Shown: positions 40,817 to 49,143 of the stretch, piece after piece | Position numbering within the stretch: position 1 is the first letter of the stretch | Layout of the letters: each line of letters opens with the position of its first letter | Source of the DNA: Deltaproteobacteria bacterium | GTDB lineage: Bacteria > Myxococcota > XYA12-FULL-58-9 | Length of the DNA: 64,000 nt | Direction: 5' to 3' | Assembly (NCBI GenBank): GCA_016218825.1 | Contig: JACRCV010000041.1 | Span: 59,105-123,104 of the forward strand | The notes under the pieces: model-generated | Told to the model about the DNA's origin: nothing | What the model saw: only the letters and a program-made list of their open reading frames with translations | The model's database searches: none | Position numbers and translations under genes: made by a program

Positions 40817-43438
40817 CTATGGTACGACCGTGGAGTTGGTGTCCGCGCAGGGCCCCGGCCCGGCCATGTTCTCGACGCAGACCCGGTAGGTGTAGGTCCC
40901 CGAAGTCTCGTTGATCCAGAAGGTCGTGCCCGAGGTGGGCACGCCCGCCACCCCGAGATCCACCGCGCCCGAGGAGATGTCCGCGACGGAGTAGAAGTTG
41001 CCAACCCCGCGGAGGGCCGAACCCGCCGTGTCGACGGTCACGCCGCCCGCCGTGCCGGACGCGGCGACCGTCAGCGACGTGGCCGTGGGCGCGGCGACCA
41101 GCACCGGGTAGGCGATCGGCAGGCGGTAGCCGCCGCTGACCGTGGTTACGAAGTAGGTGCCGTCGGCGAGCGGCCACCACGACTTGACGGCGGGCTCGGG
41201 GAAGTAGCTGGGGACGGCCGGGCCCGGCAGCGGGAGCTCGGTGAGAAAGCCGCCGTTCAGGAAGAACGCCGACCCGTTGGCGACCCGCAGCGTCTTGGCG
41301 CTCCACAGCGCCGCGTGGACCACGGCCGCCGCGGCGTTGTCGGCGGGCAGCGTCCCCGACAGGCTGACTCGCTTCAGGTCCGAGCGCGGCGCGCCCAGGT
41401 GCGTCGTGGTGTAGGAATCGATGTAGTAGAGATCGGTCCCGTCGATGGCGAGGCTCGCCACCGAGTGGTTGGCAGCTACGGTCAGCACCGGGGTGATGGG
41501 CGCGGTGTCGCACCCGGCGCTCCAGCTGCCGGAATTCGTGGCCAGGCGATAGACGCCGCTCGTGGCCGCGAAATACAGATAGTTGCCGTCCACGGTGAAC
41601 GACCTGACGCCGGCGTAGCCATTGGTCACCGGCACCGCCGCGTTCGCGGAGGTCGTCGAAGCGGTGCAGAAGATCGAGGTGTTGGCGGTGGTCGTAGACC
41701 GCGACATCCAGACGGTGCTGGGGCTGCTCGTGTACGCGATCCCGGTGAGGTCGCTCGCGCTCGAGCCGGGCAAGGCCGCCGTCAACAGGTTCGTGCTCGT
41801 CGGCGTGGTCACGCCGTCGTCGACGCGCTTGTAGACCGTGCGCCCGCTCGTATCGAGGGTGTAGATCGTGAAGTCGGTGGCGAGGGTGTCGATGACGAAG
41901 TCGGTCACGACCCCGGTGACGACGAAGTGGCCGAAGGTGTCGGCGGTGAGATCCCAAGAACCGATCTCCGTCCCGTCTTGCGCCAGCCAGTAGATGGTGC
42001 TCGCGCCGTCGAACCGGATGCCCGGCGACTCACCCGCTGCCGTCGCGCCGTCCCATGCACCCAAACCGCCCAAATCGAATTTTGAGAGGACGGCGGACCA
42101 ATTGGTGTAGCTGCCGTCCGGGAGCGGCATCGACGTGTTGCCGGCGCCGTCGTCGTAGAACGGCAGGGCGTAGACCCGGTAGTTGAGTACGGTCCCATCG
42201 GCGGCGAAGAGCTCGGAGAAGACGGCGCGGCCCTGCCACGGCGCGGCGATCAGGACCGATTGCGGTGTCGCGACGCGCGGGTCGAGGGTGCCGCCGGCGT
42301 CGACGAACACCTTGAAACCGGTAGCGGTGCCGCCGACCAGGTTCGCACCGATGGCAAGCTCGGCCTCACCGTTGACGTTGACCGTGGTGTACCCGGTGCT
42401 GACCGTGACGTGGCTGGTCTTGTAGTTGCGCGCCGTCGCCGAGACCGTGGACTCGACGCCGCTCAGCACCTCGGTGACCGCGCACGCGGTCGGCGTGTAG
42501 TACGAAATCCCGGTCGCGATGGTCTGCGGGCTCGTGCTCGCCGCGCTCACGAGGAAAGCGGTGGCGTTGGGCGTCCAGGTCGCCACCATGGCGTCGGTGA
42601 GGGTGGCCTGGTTTGCCGCGCAGTAGATGTTGTAGGTGCTCGTACCGTTGGCGCTCCAGGCGACCGCGAGGTCGGCGCCGTAGATCGTCGTGGTCGGCAC
42701 GGCCGGCTGGGCGGGCAGCACCTTGGTGACGACGGTGTACGTCGGGCTCGGCAAATTGTTGTTGTCGATCGACACCACCCAGAAGTCGTAGGTCGAGCCC
42801 GGCGTCAGGTTGCTCACCACCCGGGTGTTCACCGAGTCACCCAGGTACTGGTCGGCGCCGTCGTTCAGCCGCATGTAAACGCGCGTGGCGAGGGCGTTGG
42901 CAACCGGCGTCCAGGTCAAGGTCGCCGTCGTCCCTCGGATCGCGACCGCCAGGTCGTCGGGCGCCGGCACCGTGCCCTGGGGAGCCGCCCCGGTGGTAAA
43001 TGACCACGCATAGGCCGCCGCCATCGAGTTGCCGGCCTCGTCCACCATGCCTTGAATCGTCACAGTGTACGGGGTCGAGTAGTCGAGCGTCGCCGGCACG
43101 GCCCACGTGCCCGTGGTCGACGGCCCACTGCCGGACGAGGACGGCGGCGAGTAGTCGACCAACGAGCCGCCGGTGATTGTCAGTCCGGAGCCCGAGGGGG
43201 GGCTGCGGACGGGCTCGGAGAAGGTCGCGGTGATCGTGAGCGCCGCCGATACCCCGGACGCGCCGTTGACCGGGGTCACGCTGACGACCGTCGGCGCGGT
43301 CCGGTCCGCTCCGTTGTTGCCGTCGCCGCCCTCGTCGCCGCCACAGCCCGTCAGAGCCACGACCGCTGTCACGAGAGCCACCGCCGCCCACCTCGACGAA
43401 CCCACTGACCGACTCGAGACCAGGATGGTATTCCGCAT
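40817..43438 (-). CDS. Large surface lipoprotein with SbsA-type Ig and FN3-like domains
   Basis: This 873-residue protein starts at ATG 43438, which follows GGAGAG. Further upstream codons are in frame but lack support. The signal ends VVALTGCG, a good lipobox. Residues about 40-150 form a Big_5/SbsA Ig-like domain (TAPTVVSVTPVNGASG). A fibronectin type III-like domain follows (about 155-250, PDDLAVAIRGTTATLTW). The C-terminal two thirds are Thr/Ser/Gly/Ala-rich beta repeats with YDxD-like turns that may form a propeller (for example SFTVDGNYLYFAATSGVYRL and SLAIDGTDLYYIDSY). There are no catalytic motifs. It is probably an adhesive or scaffold surface protein and is similar in style to the 15.6-kb lipoprotein. 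Confidence 0.78.
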   Translation of the reverse strand: MRNTILVSSRSVGSSRWAAVALVTAVVALTGCGGDEGGDGNNGADRTAPTVVSVTPVNGASGVSAALTITATFSEPVRSPPSGSGLTITGGSLVDYSPPSSSGSGPSTTGTWAVPATLDYSTPYTVTIQGMVDEAGNSMAAAYAWSFTTGAAPQGTVPAPDDLAVAIRGTTATLTWTPVANALATRVYMRLNDGADQYLGDSVNTRVVSNLTPGSTYDFWVVSIDNNNLPSPTYTVVTKVLPAQPAVPTTTIYGADLAVAWSANGTSTYNIYCAANQATLTDAMVATWTPNATAFLVSAASTSPQTIATGISYYTPTACAVTEVLSGVESTVSATARNYKTSHVTVSTGYTTVNVNGEAELAIGANLVGGTATGFKVFVDAGGTLDPRVATPQSVLIAAPWQGRAVFSELFAADGTVLNYRVYALPFYDDGAGNTSMPLPDGSYTNWSAVLSKFDLGGLGAWDGATAAGESPGIRFDGASTIYWLAQDGTEIGSWDLTADTFGHFVVTGVVTDFVIDTLATDFTIYTLDTSGRTVYKRVDDGVTTPTSTNLLTAALPGSSASDLTGIAYTSSPSTVWMSRSTTTANTSIFCTASTTSANAAVPVTNGYAGVRSFTVDGNYLYFAATSGVYRLATNSGSWSAGCDTAPITPVLTVAANHSVASLAIDGTDLYYIDSYTTTHLGAPRSDLKRVSLSGTLPADNAAAAVVHAALWSAKTLRVANGSAFFLNGGFLTELPLPGPAVPSYFPEPAVKSWWPLADGTYFVTTVSGGYRLPIAYPVLVAAPTATSLTVAASGTAGGVTVDTAGSALRGVGNFYSVADISSGAVDLGVAGVPTSGTTFWINETSGTYTYRVCVENMAGPGPCADTNSTVVP

Positions 43439-43665
43439 GCTCTGCACTCTCCACCAGGGTTGAGAGGGGGGGCAGAAAGGCCGCCAGATCTGCCAGGCGT
43501 GCTTCGACCCGAATGACATCACGCCAGCGGCCGCCACGGCCGAGGAGCGTTGCCGTCGTCTAACAGACGGTGCGCCACGTCGCAACTGAGAGTTGGCTGG
43601 TCGTCACCTGCGTCAACCTTCTCGTCGACTATCCCTCCATGTTGGCCAAAAGTTGGAGTCAACCA

Positions 43666-43685
43666 GTGAGCGCTGGTGAGCGCTG
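43666..43685. promoter_or_regulatory. Tandem 10-bp repeat upstream of beta-lactamase gene
   Basis: GTGAGCGCTG occurs twice without spacing (43666-43675, 43676-43685). Each copy contains the palindrome AGCGCT. It lies about 45 bp upstream of the chosen start at 43731. It could be a binding site for a regulator of the beta-lactamase, or a chance duplication. Confidence 0.35.
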
Positions 43686-43730
43686 CGATTGCAGGTCGAC
43701 TCGGACAGACCGCTGTGGGACATAGACGTC

Positions 43731-44612
43731 ATGCAGAGCGTCGGCAAGCTCACCTCGCACGGCTCGCCGAGGATGGCGGTCTTGTTCCTGCTCTTCTCGG
43801 CAGGCTGCGCAGGGAGTCCGCGAGGCGCCACCCCGGTCGCCCCGTCGGCGCCGTCTGCGGACGGAGGGCGCCGAGACCGCTTCGCTGAGCACGCCGTCGC
43901 TGGCTCCTTCGTGATGCTAACGCCGGCCAGGCCGGCCGAGCCCGCATCGCCCCCCGTGACACTCGTCCTCGCACACGGGGACGACCCAGACGAGCAGCGC
44001 TATCCAGCCTCCACGTTCAAGATACCGAACACCCTCATTGGCCTCGAGACTGGAGCCATCTCGCCGGAGGAGGTCCTTCGCTGGGATGGCCAGCCCCGCC
44101 CGATCAAGGATTGGGAACGAGATCTTTCGCTCGTAGAAGCATTCCGCGCTTCGTGCGTGCCCTGCTACCAGGAGGTGGCCCGCCGCATCGGCATCGATCG
44201 CATGCGCGACCATCTCGGCCGAGTCGGCTACGGCAACGGCTTGATCGGAGACCACGTCGACACCTTCTGGCTCGAGGGACCCTTGGCGATCTCGGTGCGG
44301 GAGGAGGCCGAGCTCGCGCGACGCGTCTACCTCGAAGGTGATCTTCCGTTCCGGCGCGAGAACATTCTGCTGGTGAAGGAAGCGATGAAGGTCGAGGAGA
44401 CGCCCGACTACCGCCTCTTCGCCAAGACCGGATGGGCCGCCAAGGCCGATCCCAACGTTGGCTGGTATGTCGGCTGGGTCGAGACCGCGGCCGGCCCGCG
44501 CTTCTTCGCGACGCGGGTCCTGGTCCCTGCCGACCAGCCGAAGCTGATGGCCAGCGTGCGCAAGACGATCACGCTCGAGATCATGCGTGACCTTGGCGTC
44601 ATCGCCAAATAG
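43731..44612 (+). CDS. Class D (OXA-type) beta-lactamase, predicted lipoprotein
   Basis: This 293-residue protein carries all class D motifs: STFK with catalytic Ser94 and Lys97, SCV (141-143, the SxV motif), YGN (167-169), FWLEGPL (179-185, including the conserved Trp) and KTG (232-234). Class D enzymes hydrolyse penicillins and often oxacillin or carbapenems through a carboxylated Lys. The signal LFLLFSAGC is a lipobox (Cys26), so the enzyme is probably lipid-anchored, which is uncommon for OXA enzymes. I chose ATG 43731 because it supplies positive charges before the hydrophobic core; ATG 43773 is the alternative. It is convergent with the MEDS kinase gene. No adjacent blaR/blaI is visible. 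Confidence 0.9.
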   Translation: MQSVGKLTSHGSPRMAVLFLLFSAGCAGSPRGATPVAPSAPSADGGRRDRFAEHAVAGSFVMLTPARPAEPASPPVTLVLAHGDDPDEQRYPASTFKIPNTLIGLETGAISPEEVLRWDGQPRPIKDWERDLSLVEAFRASCVPCYQEVARRIGIDRMRDHLGRVGYGNGLIGDHVDTFWLEGPLAISVREEAELARRVYLEGDLPFRRENILLVKEAMKVEETPDYRLFAKTGWAAKADPNVGWYVGWVETAAGPRFFATRVLVPADQPKLMASVRKTITLEIMRDLGVIAK

Positions 44613-44635
44613 GTCCAGACATGCAACCCGGCCCG

Positions 44636-47146
44636 TTAGACCGCGGGTGCGAGGGTGGCGGTCGAGCCGTCGTGAGACGACCTCTGCGGCGCCGCCGCCA
44701 GGAGTTGCTCGAGCTTCTCGAGGGCCGGCGGCTTGGCGACGTGGCGCTCGAAGCCCGCCTCCGCCGCGCGCTGCAGATCCTCGGGCAGCGCGTGCCCGGT
44801 CAAGGCCACGAGGAAGGTGCGCTTGAGCGCCTCGTCGGCACGGAAGGCGCGCGCGACCTCGTAGCCATCCATACTCGGCAAGCCTACGTCGCACAGCAGG
44901 ACCTCGGGCTGCAGCTCGCGAGCTGCAGCGAGCCCGGCCGGACCATCGTAGGCGACCGCAACCTCGTGGCCCATGAGCTCGAGCGCCTCCTTGAGGCTGT
45001 CGGCCGCGTCCACGTTGTCTTCGATGACCAGCACCCGTCGCTGCGAGACGGGTTGTGGGCGCTGTGGGCGCGCCGCCTTCTCCGGCGCTGCCTCGAGCGG
45101 CAGTAGGATCGAGAACTCCGCACCCTGCCCAGGTCCCCCGCTCCTCGCGGCGACCGTGCCACCGTGAATCTCGACCAGCCCCTTGACGAGCGCCAGGCCG
45201 AGGCCAAGCCCGCAGCGGGAACGGTCGAGGGTCTCCTCCGCCTGCATGAACGGCTGGAACAGGCGCTCGACAACGGCCTGGCTCATGCCAACGCCGGAGT
45301 CGCGTATTCGCAGGAGCGCCGCCGCGCCTTGCGGCTCGAGGGTGAGCTCCACCCGCCCGCCGCGGGGTGTGAACTTGACCGCGTTGCCGAGGAGGTTCCC
45401 CACCACCTGGGCAATGCGGGTGGCGTCGGCCGTGAGCCACATCGCCTCGGTGGAGAGCTTGCTGTCGAGCTTTACGCCGGCGCCGATGAAGCTTTGGCGA
45501 TGGTCCTCCACGGTCCGTCGCACGAGGTCGCCGAGCTCCATCTTCTCGCGCTGGAGCTGGACTTTGCCTCGGCTGACTCTCGTCACGTCGAGGAGGTCGT
45601 CGATCAGGCGTCCCATGTGGGCTACTTGGCGATCGATGACGGCGTGCGCGCGCTTCGCCTGCTCGCCCCCCGACGCGGCTCGCTCGAGGATGAAGAGGCT
45701 GTTGCGGATGGGAGCGAGCGGGTTGCGGAGCTCGTGCGAAAGCGCGGCGAGGAAGCCGTTCTTGTAACGATCGGCCTCCCGCAGGCGGGCCTCGCTCGTG
45801 CGCAGCTCCTCCTCGGCCTGCCGCTCGGCGGTCACATCGCGGAACACCAGCACCACGCCGCTCAGCTCACCGCCCTGGGCGTGGATGGGCGCGGCGCTGT
45901 CGGCGATGGCGACCCGCCGCCCGTCCCTGGCGACGAGCGCCGTGTGGTTGGCGAGGCCGACGATGCAGCCTTGCTCGATCACCTTGCGAACGGGATCCTC
46001 GGCCGGTTCCCCGGTTACCTCATGGATGATCCGGAAGACCTCGCCGAGAGGCCGGCCGCGCGCCTCAGCCTCGCTCCATCCCGTCAGGCCCTCCGCGACG
46101 CGATTCATCAGCGTGACCCGGCCCTGTGTGTCCGTCGCGACAACAGCGTCGCCGATGCTGCGCAGGGTCACCCCGAGTCGCTCGCGCTCGGCGGCGAGCG
46201 CGTCCTGGGCCTGCTTGCGCTCGGTGATGTCGGTGAACGTGACGGCGAAGTAGCCCTTGTGCGGGCTGAAGGCCGAAACCGCGTACCATCGGTCGAGCGC
46301 CTCCGCATGGCTCTCGAACTGCACGGGCTCGCCCGTCAGCGCGACCCGGCCATATCGGCCGATCCAATCCGTCGGGTCCTTCTCGATCCCCGGGAGGACC
46401 TGGGTGACGCGCTTGCCGAGAATCTTGTCCGCGTGGAGCCCGGTCAGTCGCTCGAAGGCCGCATTCGCCTCGAGGAAGAGGTAGTCGCAGGGCCGCCCCT
46501 CGGCGTCCAACACGATGCGATGATTAGCGAACCCCTCCGACATGTTCCGGAAGAGCGACTGCAGCTTCTCTTCGCTTCGCGCGAGCGCGTCGCGGGCAAT
46601 GCGCGCCTCGGAGCCTTCCAGTACCTCGCAGCCGCTGGCGCTGCAGACCAGCGCGAAGCGGTGGTCCTGCACGACCTGCATGAGGTCCACGGCGCCGATC
46701 CCAGCCCGGGGGTACAGGACCGCAGCCACGACGTTGAGCCTGCGGAAGACATCTGCCCTGGTGGCGAGCGCACGACCGCTCCAGTTGCCGTCGGCATAGC
46801 GGACGAGACGGAGCCCGTCGAAGCCAGCCAGGATCGCTCGATCGAGCCGTCTCTCGAACGCCTCTCCGACGGGAGCCGGCACAAGCTCGAGCTGCCCGAG
46901 CGCCGCGCGCCTGCCGAAGTCAGGCACTGCCTCCGTCAGCGCCCGCGTGACTTCCTCCACGGAGGGGGGCTCGCGGATCTCCCACGAGCATAGCTCATTG
47001 CATTCGAGGCCAGCTCTGATGAAGGGGACCAGCGCCTCGATCAGCTCCCGCGCCGATGAGTAGAGCACGCAGAAGTGGCTGCCCCAGGGCAGCTCGCCGG
47101 CCGCCTGGATCCCGGAGGGCCGCTGGTCGAAGGCTGTCGTGGGCAT
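44636..47146 (-). CDS. Hybrid histidine kinase MEDS-PAS-PAS-HisKA-HATPase-REC
   Basis: This 836-residue cytosolic protein starts with a MEDS domain (about 20-180, PWGSHFCVLYSSARELIEALVPFI), named after the DcmR sensor of methylotrophs. Two PAS domains follow (about 190-315, ending VTFTDITERKQA, and 320-445, ending VLVFRDVTAERQAEEE). The DHp His is His471 (LSHELRNPL). An intact ATPase domain (NLLGNAVKF, DSGVGM, GLGLGLALV) and a C-terminal receiver with Asp753 (LLCDVGLPSMDG) come next. The kinase core closely resembles that of the 32-35 kb hybrid. The upstream gene encodes a lone MEDS protein, 49 bp away, so they form a sensor pair. Confidence 0.92.
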   Translation of the reverse strand: MPTTAFDQRPSGIQAAGELPWGSHFCVLYSSARELIEALVPFIRAGLECNELCSWEIREPPSVEEVTRALTEAVPDFGRRAALGQLELVPAPVGEAFERRLDRAILAGFDGLRLVRYADGNWSGRALATRADVFRRLNVVAAVLYPRAGIGAVDLMQVVQDHRFALVCSASGCEVLEGSEARIARDALARSEEKLQSLFRNMSEGFANHRIVLDAEGRPCDYLFLEANAAFERLTGLHADKILGKRVTQVLPGIEKDPTDWIGRYGRVALTGEPVQFESHAEALDRWYAVSAFSPHKGYFAVTFTDITERKQAQDALAAERERLGVTLRSIGDAVVATDTQGRVTLMNRVAEGLTGWSEAEARGRPLGEVFRIIHEVTGEPAEDPVRKVIEQGCIVGLANHTALVARDGRRVAIADSAAPIHAQGGELSGVVLVFRDVTAERQAEEELRTSEARLREADRYKNGFLAALSHELRNPLAPIRNSLFILERAASGGEQAKRAHAVIDRQVAHMGRLIDDLLDVTRVSRGKVQLQREKMELGDLVRRTVEDHRQSFIGAGVKLDSKLSTEAMWLTADATRIAQVVGNLLGNAVKFTPRGGRVELTLEPQGAAALLRIRDSGVGMSQAVVERLFQPFMQAEETLDRSRCGLGLGLALVKGLVEIHGGTVAARSGGPGQGAEFSILLPLEAAPEKAARPQRPQPVSQRRVLVIEDNVDAADSLKEALELMGHEVAVAYDGPAGLAAARELQPEVLLCDVGLPSMDGYEVARAFRADEALKRTFLVALTGHALPEDLQRAAEAGFERHVAKPPALEKLEQLLAAAPQRSSHDGSTATLAPAV

Positions 47147-47195
47147 CTCTCTCGTTACCGTTCGCGGCGCAGTGCGCGGCCCGCCTCCGCGGCGT

Positions 47196-47810
47196 CTACG
47201 CTGCCCTGCAGGACGCCGGCAGGTTGACGACCTGCCACTTGCCCTGGTTCATCGCCAGCGCGAACTCGTGGTTCTTCACCACGTCGAGGATCTCCACCAC
47301 CCCGCACTTCTCCAGGGAGTAGGTGCACACGGCCAGCATCTTGTAGTTGCCGATGACGCTGTTGACCGCGCCCTCGTAGTCCGTGAATGCGTTCCAATCC
47401 TCCTTCTCGAGCCAGAAGGTGTTGCCGGTCAGCCGCAGACCATCGAAGCCCTTCTTGCGGGCGCCCTCGAGCCTGCTGACCCAGCCGTTCAGCACCCTGG
47501 CCTCCTCGAAGCTGCCACCCTCGGTGTACCATCGATCGTAGGGGATGATCTCGATCTGCCCCTTCTCGAGAGAGTCGGCGAAACCGGGGACGTTCTCTCG
47601 CATTGCCCCTTTCGCCTCCTCGACGCTCAACGGCTCGGAGGTGACCCACATGCAATACTCGTTGTTCTCCAGGCCGGCCTTGAAGTACGGCACGAGGATG
47701 TCGAGCAAGTCCTGCTTCGTCCGATAGAACTGACAGAAGTGGGTCCCCCAAGGCACGTCCCCGACCATCGAGATGCCGGAGTTGCGCTTCTCTTGACTGG
47801 TTGTGGCCAT
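47196..47810 (-). CDS. Stand-alone MEDS-domain protein
   Basis: This 204-residue protein starts at ATG 47810, which follows GGAGG at good spacing. Nearly the whole chain is one MEDS domain: VPWGTHFCQFYRTKQDLLDI, then LENNEYCMWVTSEPLSVEEAK, then GFDGLRLTGNTFW and EILDVVKNHEFALAMNQG. The HFC and EYC cysteines are shared with the MEDS domain of the downstream kinase. MEDS domains are thought to sense small molecules in DcmR-like regulators. Being alone and co-transcribed with a MEDS kinase, it may compete for or present the same ligand. Conserved cysteines could bind metal or respond to redox; this is an inference. Confidence 0.87.
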   Translation of the reverse strand: MATTSQEKRNSGISMVGDVPWGTHFCQFYRTKQDLLDILVPYFKAGLENNEYCMWVTSEPLSVEEAKGAMRENVPGFADSLEKGQIEIIPYDRWYTEGGSFEEARVLNGWVSRLEGARKKGFDGLRLTGNTFWLEKEDWNAFTDYEGAVNSVIGNYKMLAVCTYSLEKCGVVEILDVVKNHEFALAMNQGKWQVVNLPASCRAA

Positions 47811-48051
47811 CGACGCCTCCTCTGCCGGTCGGGCCGGCGTGTCGTGCATTGATTGCCCTCTATACCCCGCCACCCGCCCCGTCAATCGATACGCCGCTAC
47901 GCGCGAAAGGTTGCGGTCCGGGCCCCGCCAGCAGCTCCGCCAGCTTCTCGAGGAGCTCTTGGGCAGCGCGCGCTCGTGACGCCCGGCAGCGCCTTGCACA
48001 GGCCGGTGCTCGCCTCACCGGTGGACTCTCCCACCGGTGGCGCCGTGTTGC

Positions 48052-49143
48052 TCAGTGAGCCTCACCGAGGGCGGTCGGGGCGACGCCGGACGGGGTCGGA
48101 CTCGTGCGCCACCGCTCGTAGCGGCTCGGGTCGTCGCCGGCGAGCCACAGCCACGCGGCCACCGAGGTCAACGCGGCGCTCACAGCCCCGGAGATCAAGG
48201 CCGCGGTGTCGGCGCGCTCAGTCTGCGATCTGAGGTCCTCGGCGCGCTGCCGCGCGTTGATATCGGCCGGATCATTCTGCAGCGTCTGCTGGTGGAGCTG
48301 GAACTCGGCGAAGTTGGAGTTGCCGCTCAAGAGGAAGTAGCCGCCGGCGCCGGCGGCCGCGACCGCCCCACCGGTGGCCAGCCAAGCGCCCAGCCGCATC
48401 TGGAACGCCTTGGACTCGTAGGCCGCGATGAAGTCCGGCGACGGGATCAGCGTCACGACGCGATCCGCGTTCTGGCCGGTCTGGATGACGACGCGCTGCC
48501 GCCACGAGATGAAGCCGGCCTTGGTCACCTCGACGACGTGGGGGCCGAAGGGCAGCTCGAGGCGGGTGCCGGCGGCCATCGTGCTCCACAGGGTGCCGTC
48601 GACCTTGATCGTGGCTTCGAGCTCGTTGCAGTCGAGCGTGAGGTAGCCCTTCATGGCGCTGAACAGCTTACTCACCACCTTCTCCGCCGACTCGCCGCAG
48701 CGGTCGAGGAACCGGCGCTCCTCCTTGCCGCTCACCACCTCGTGGACGACGTTCTCGACCGTCGCCTTGCCGATGTTGACGAAGCGCAGGTCGACGCTCA
48801 AGGTCTCGCCGACTGCCGTCACGACGCCGGTGAGCACGTAGTCGACGCCGAGCGCCCCGCCGATCTCGGCGAGACAGCCGGCCGCGTCGCAGCCGAGCAG
48901 CTGTTTCTCGGCCTCGCGGGCGAGGATGGCCCGGATGTCGTCCTGCGTCGTGATCTCGAAGACACCGAGGCCGTGCAGCGCGGCGTTGACGCGACTGGCG
49001 CACTCGAGCACGACGGACGGCGAGGCGGTGCGGTTCTGGAAGTCCGGCACCGCGATCTTGAGCTGGTCCGTGCCGGCGGCGCGTGCGGTCCAAGCTGCGG
49101 CAAAGAGGGCAACAACCGTCAGGACATAGGCAGCGGCGCGCAT
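48052..49143 (-). CDS. PEGA-domain envelope protein with CsgG/FlgO-like N-terminus
   Basis: This 363-residue protein has a signal peptide (1-22). The N-terminal domain (about 25-165, LKIAVPDFQNRTASPSVV ... VDYVLTGVVTAVGETLSVDLRFV) resembles the TolB-N/CsgG/FlgO fold. A PEGA domain (about 170-235, ATIKVDGTLWSTMAAGTRLELPFGPHVVEVTKAGF) follows, then two hydrophobic segments (about 253-273 and 320-340). PEGA domains are beta-sandwiches common in myxobacterial envelope proteins. Its start overlaps the stop of the FG-GAP gene, so it is translationally coupled and forms the last gene of the 55.6-48.1 kb operon. Function is not established; an envelope scaffold is most plausible. Confidence 0.82.
   Translation of the reverse strand: MRAAAYVLTVVALFAAAWTARAAGTDQLKIAVPDFQNRTASPSVVLECASRVNAALHGLGVFEITTQDDIRAILAREAEKQLLGCDAAGCLAEIGGALGVDYVLTGVVTAVGETLSVDLRFVNIGKATVENVVHEVVSGKEERRFLDRCGESAEKVVSKLFSAMKGYLTLDCNELEATIKVDGTLWSTMAAGTRLELPFGPHVVEVTKAGFISWRQRVVIQTGQNADRVVTLIPSPDFIAAYESKAFQMRLGAWLATGGAVAAAGAGGYFLLSGNSNFAEFQLHQQTLQNDPADINARQRAEDLRSQTERADTAALISGAVSAALTSVAAWLWLAGDDPSRYERWRTSPTPSGVAPTALGEAH

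Noticed and set aside
47150..47176. Reverse-strand sequence resembling the 11.3/20.3-kb repeat (GGCGGGC ... GAACGGTAAC)
   Set aside because: Only the two ends match and the middle differs, so it is not listed as a repeat copy.
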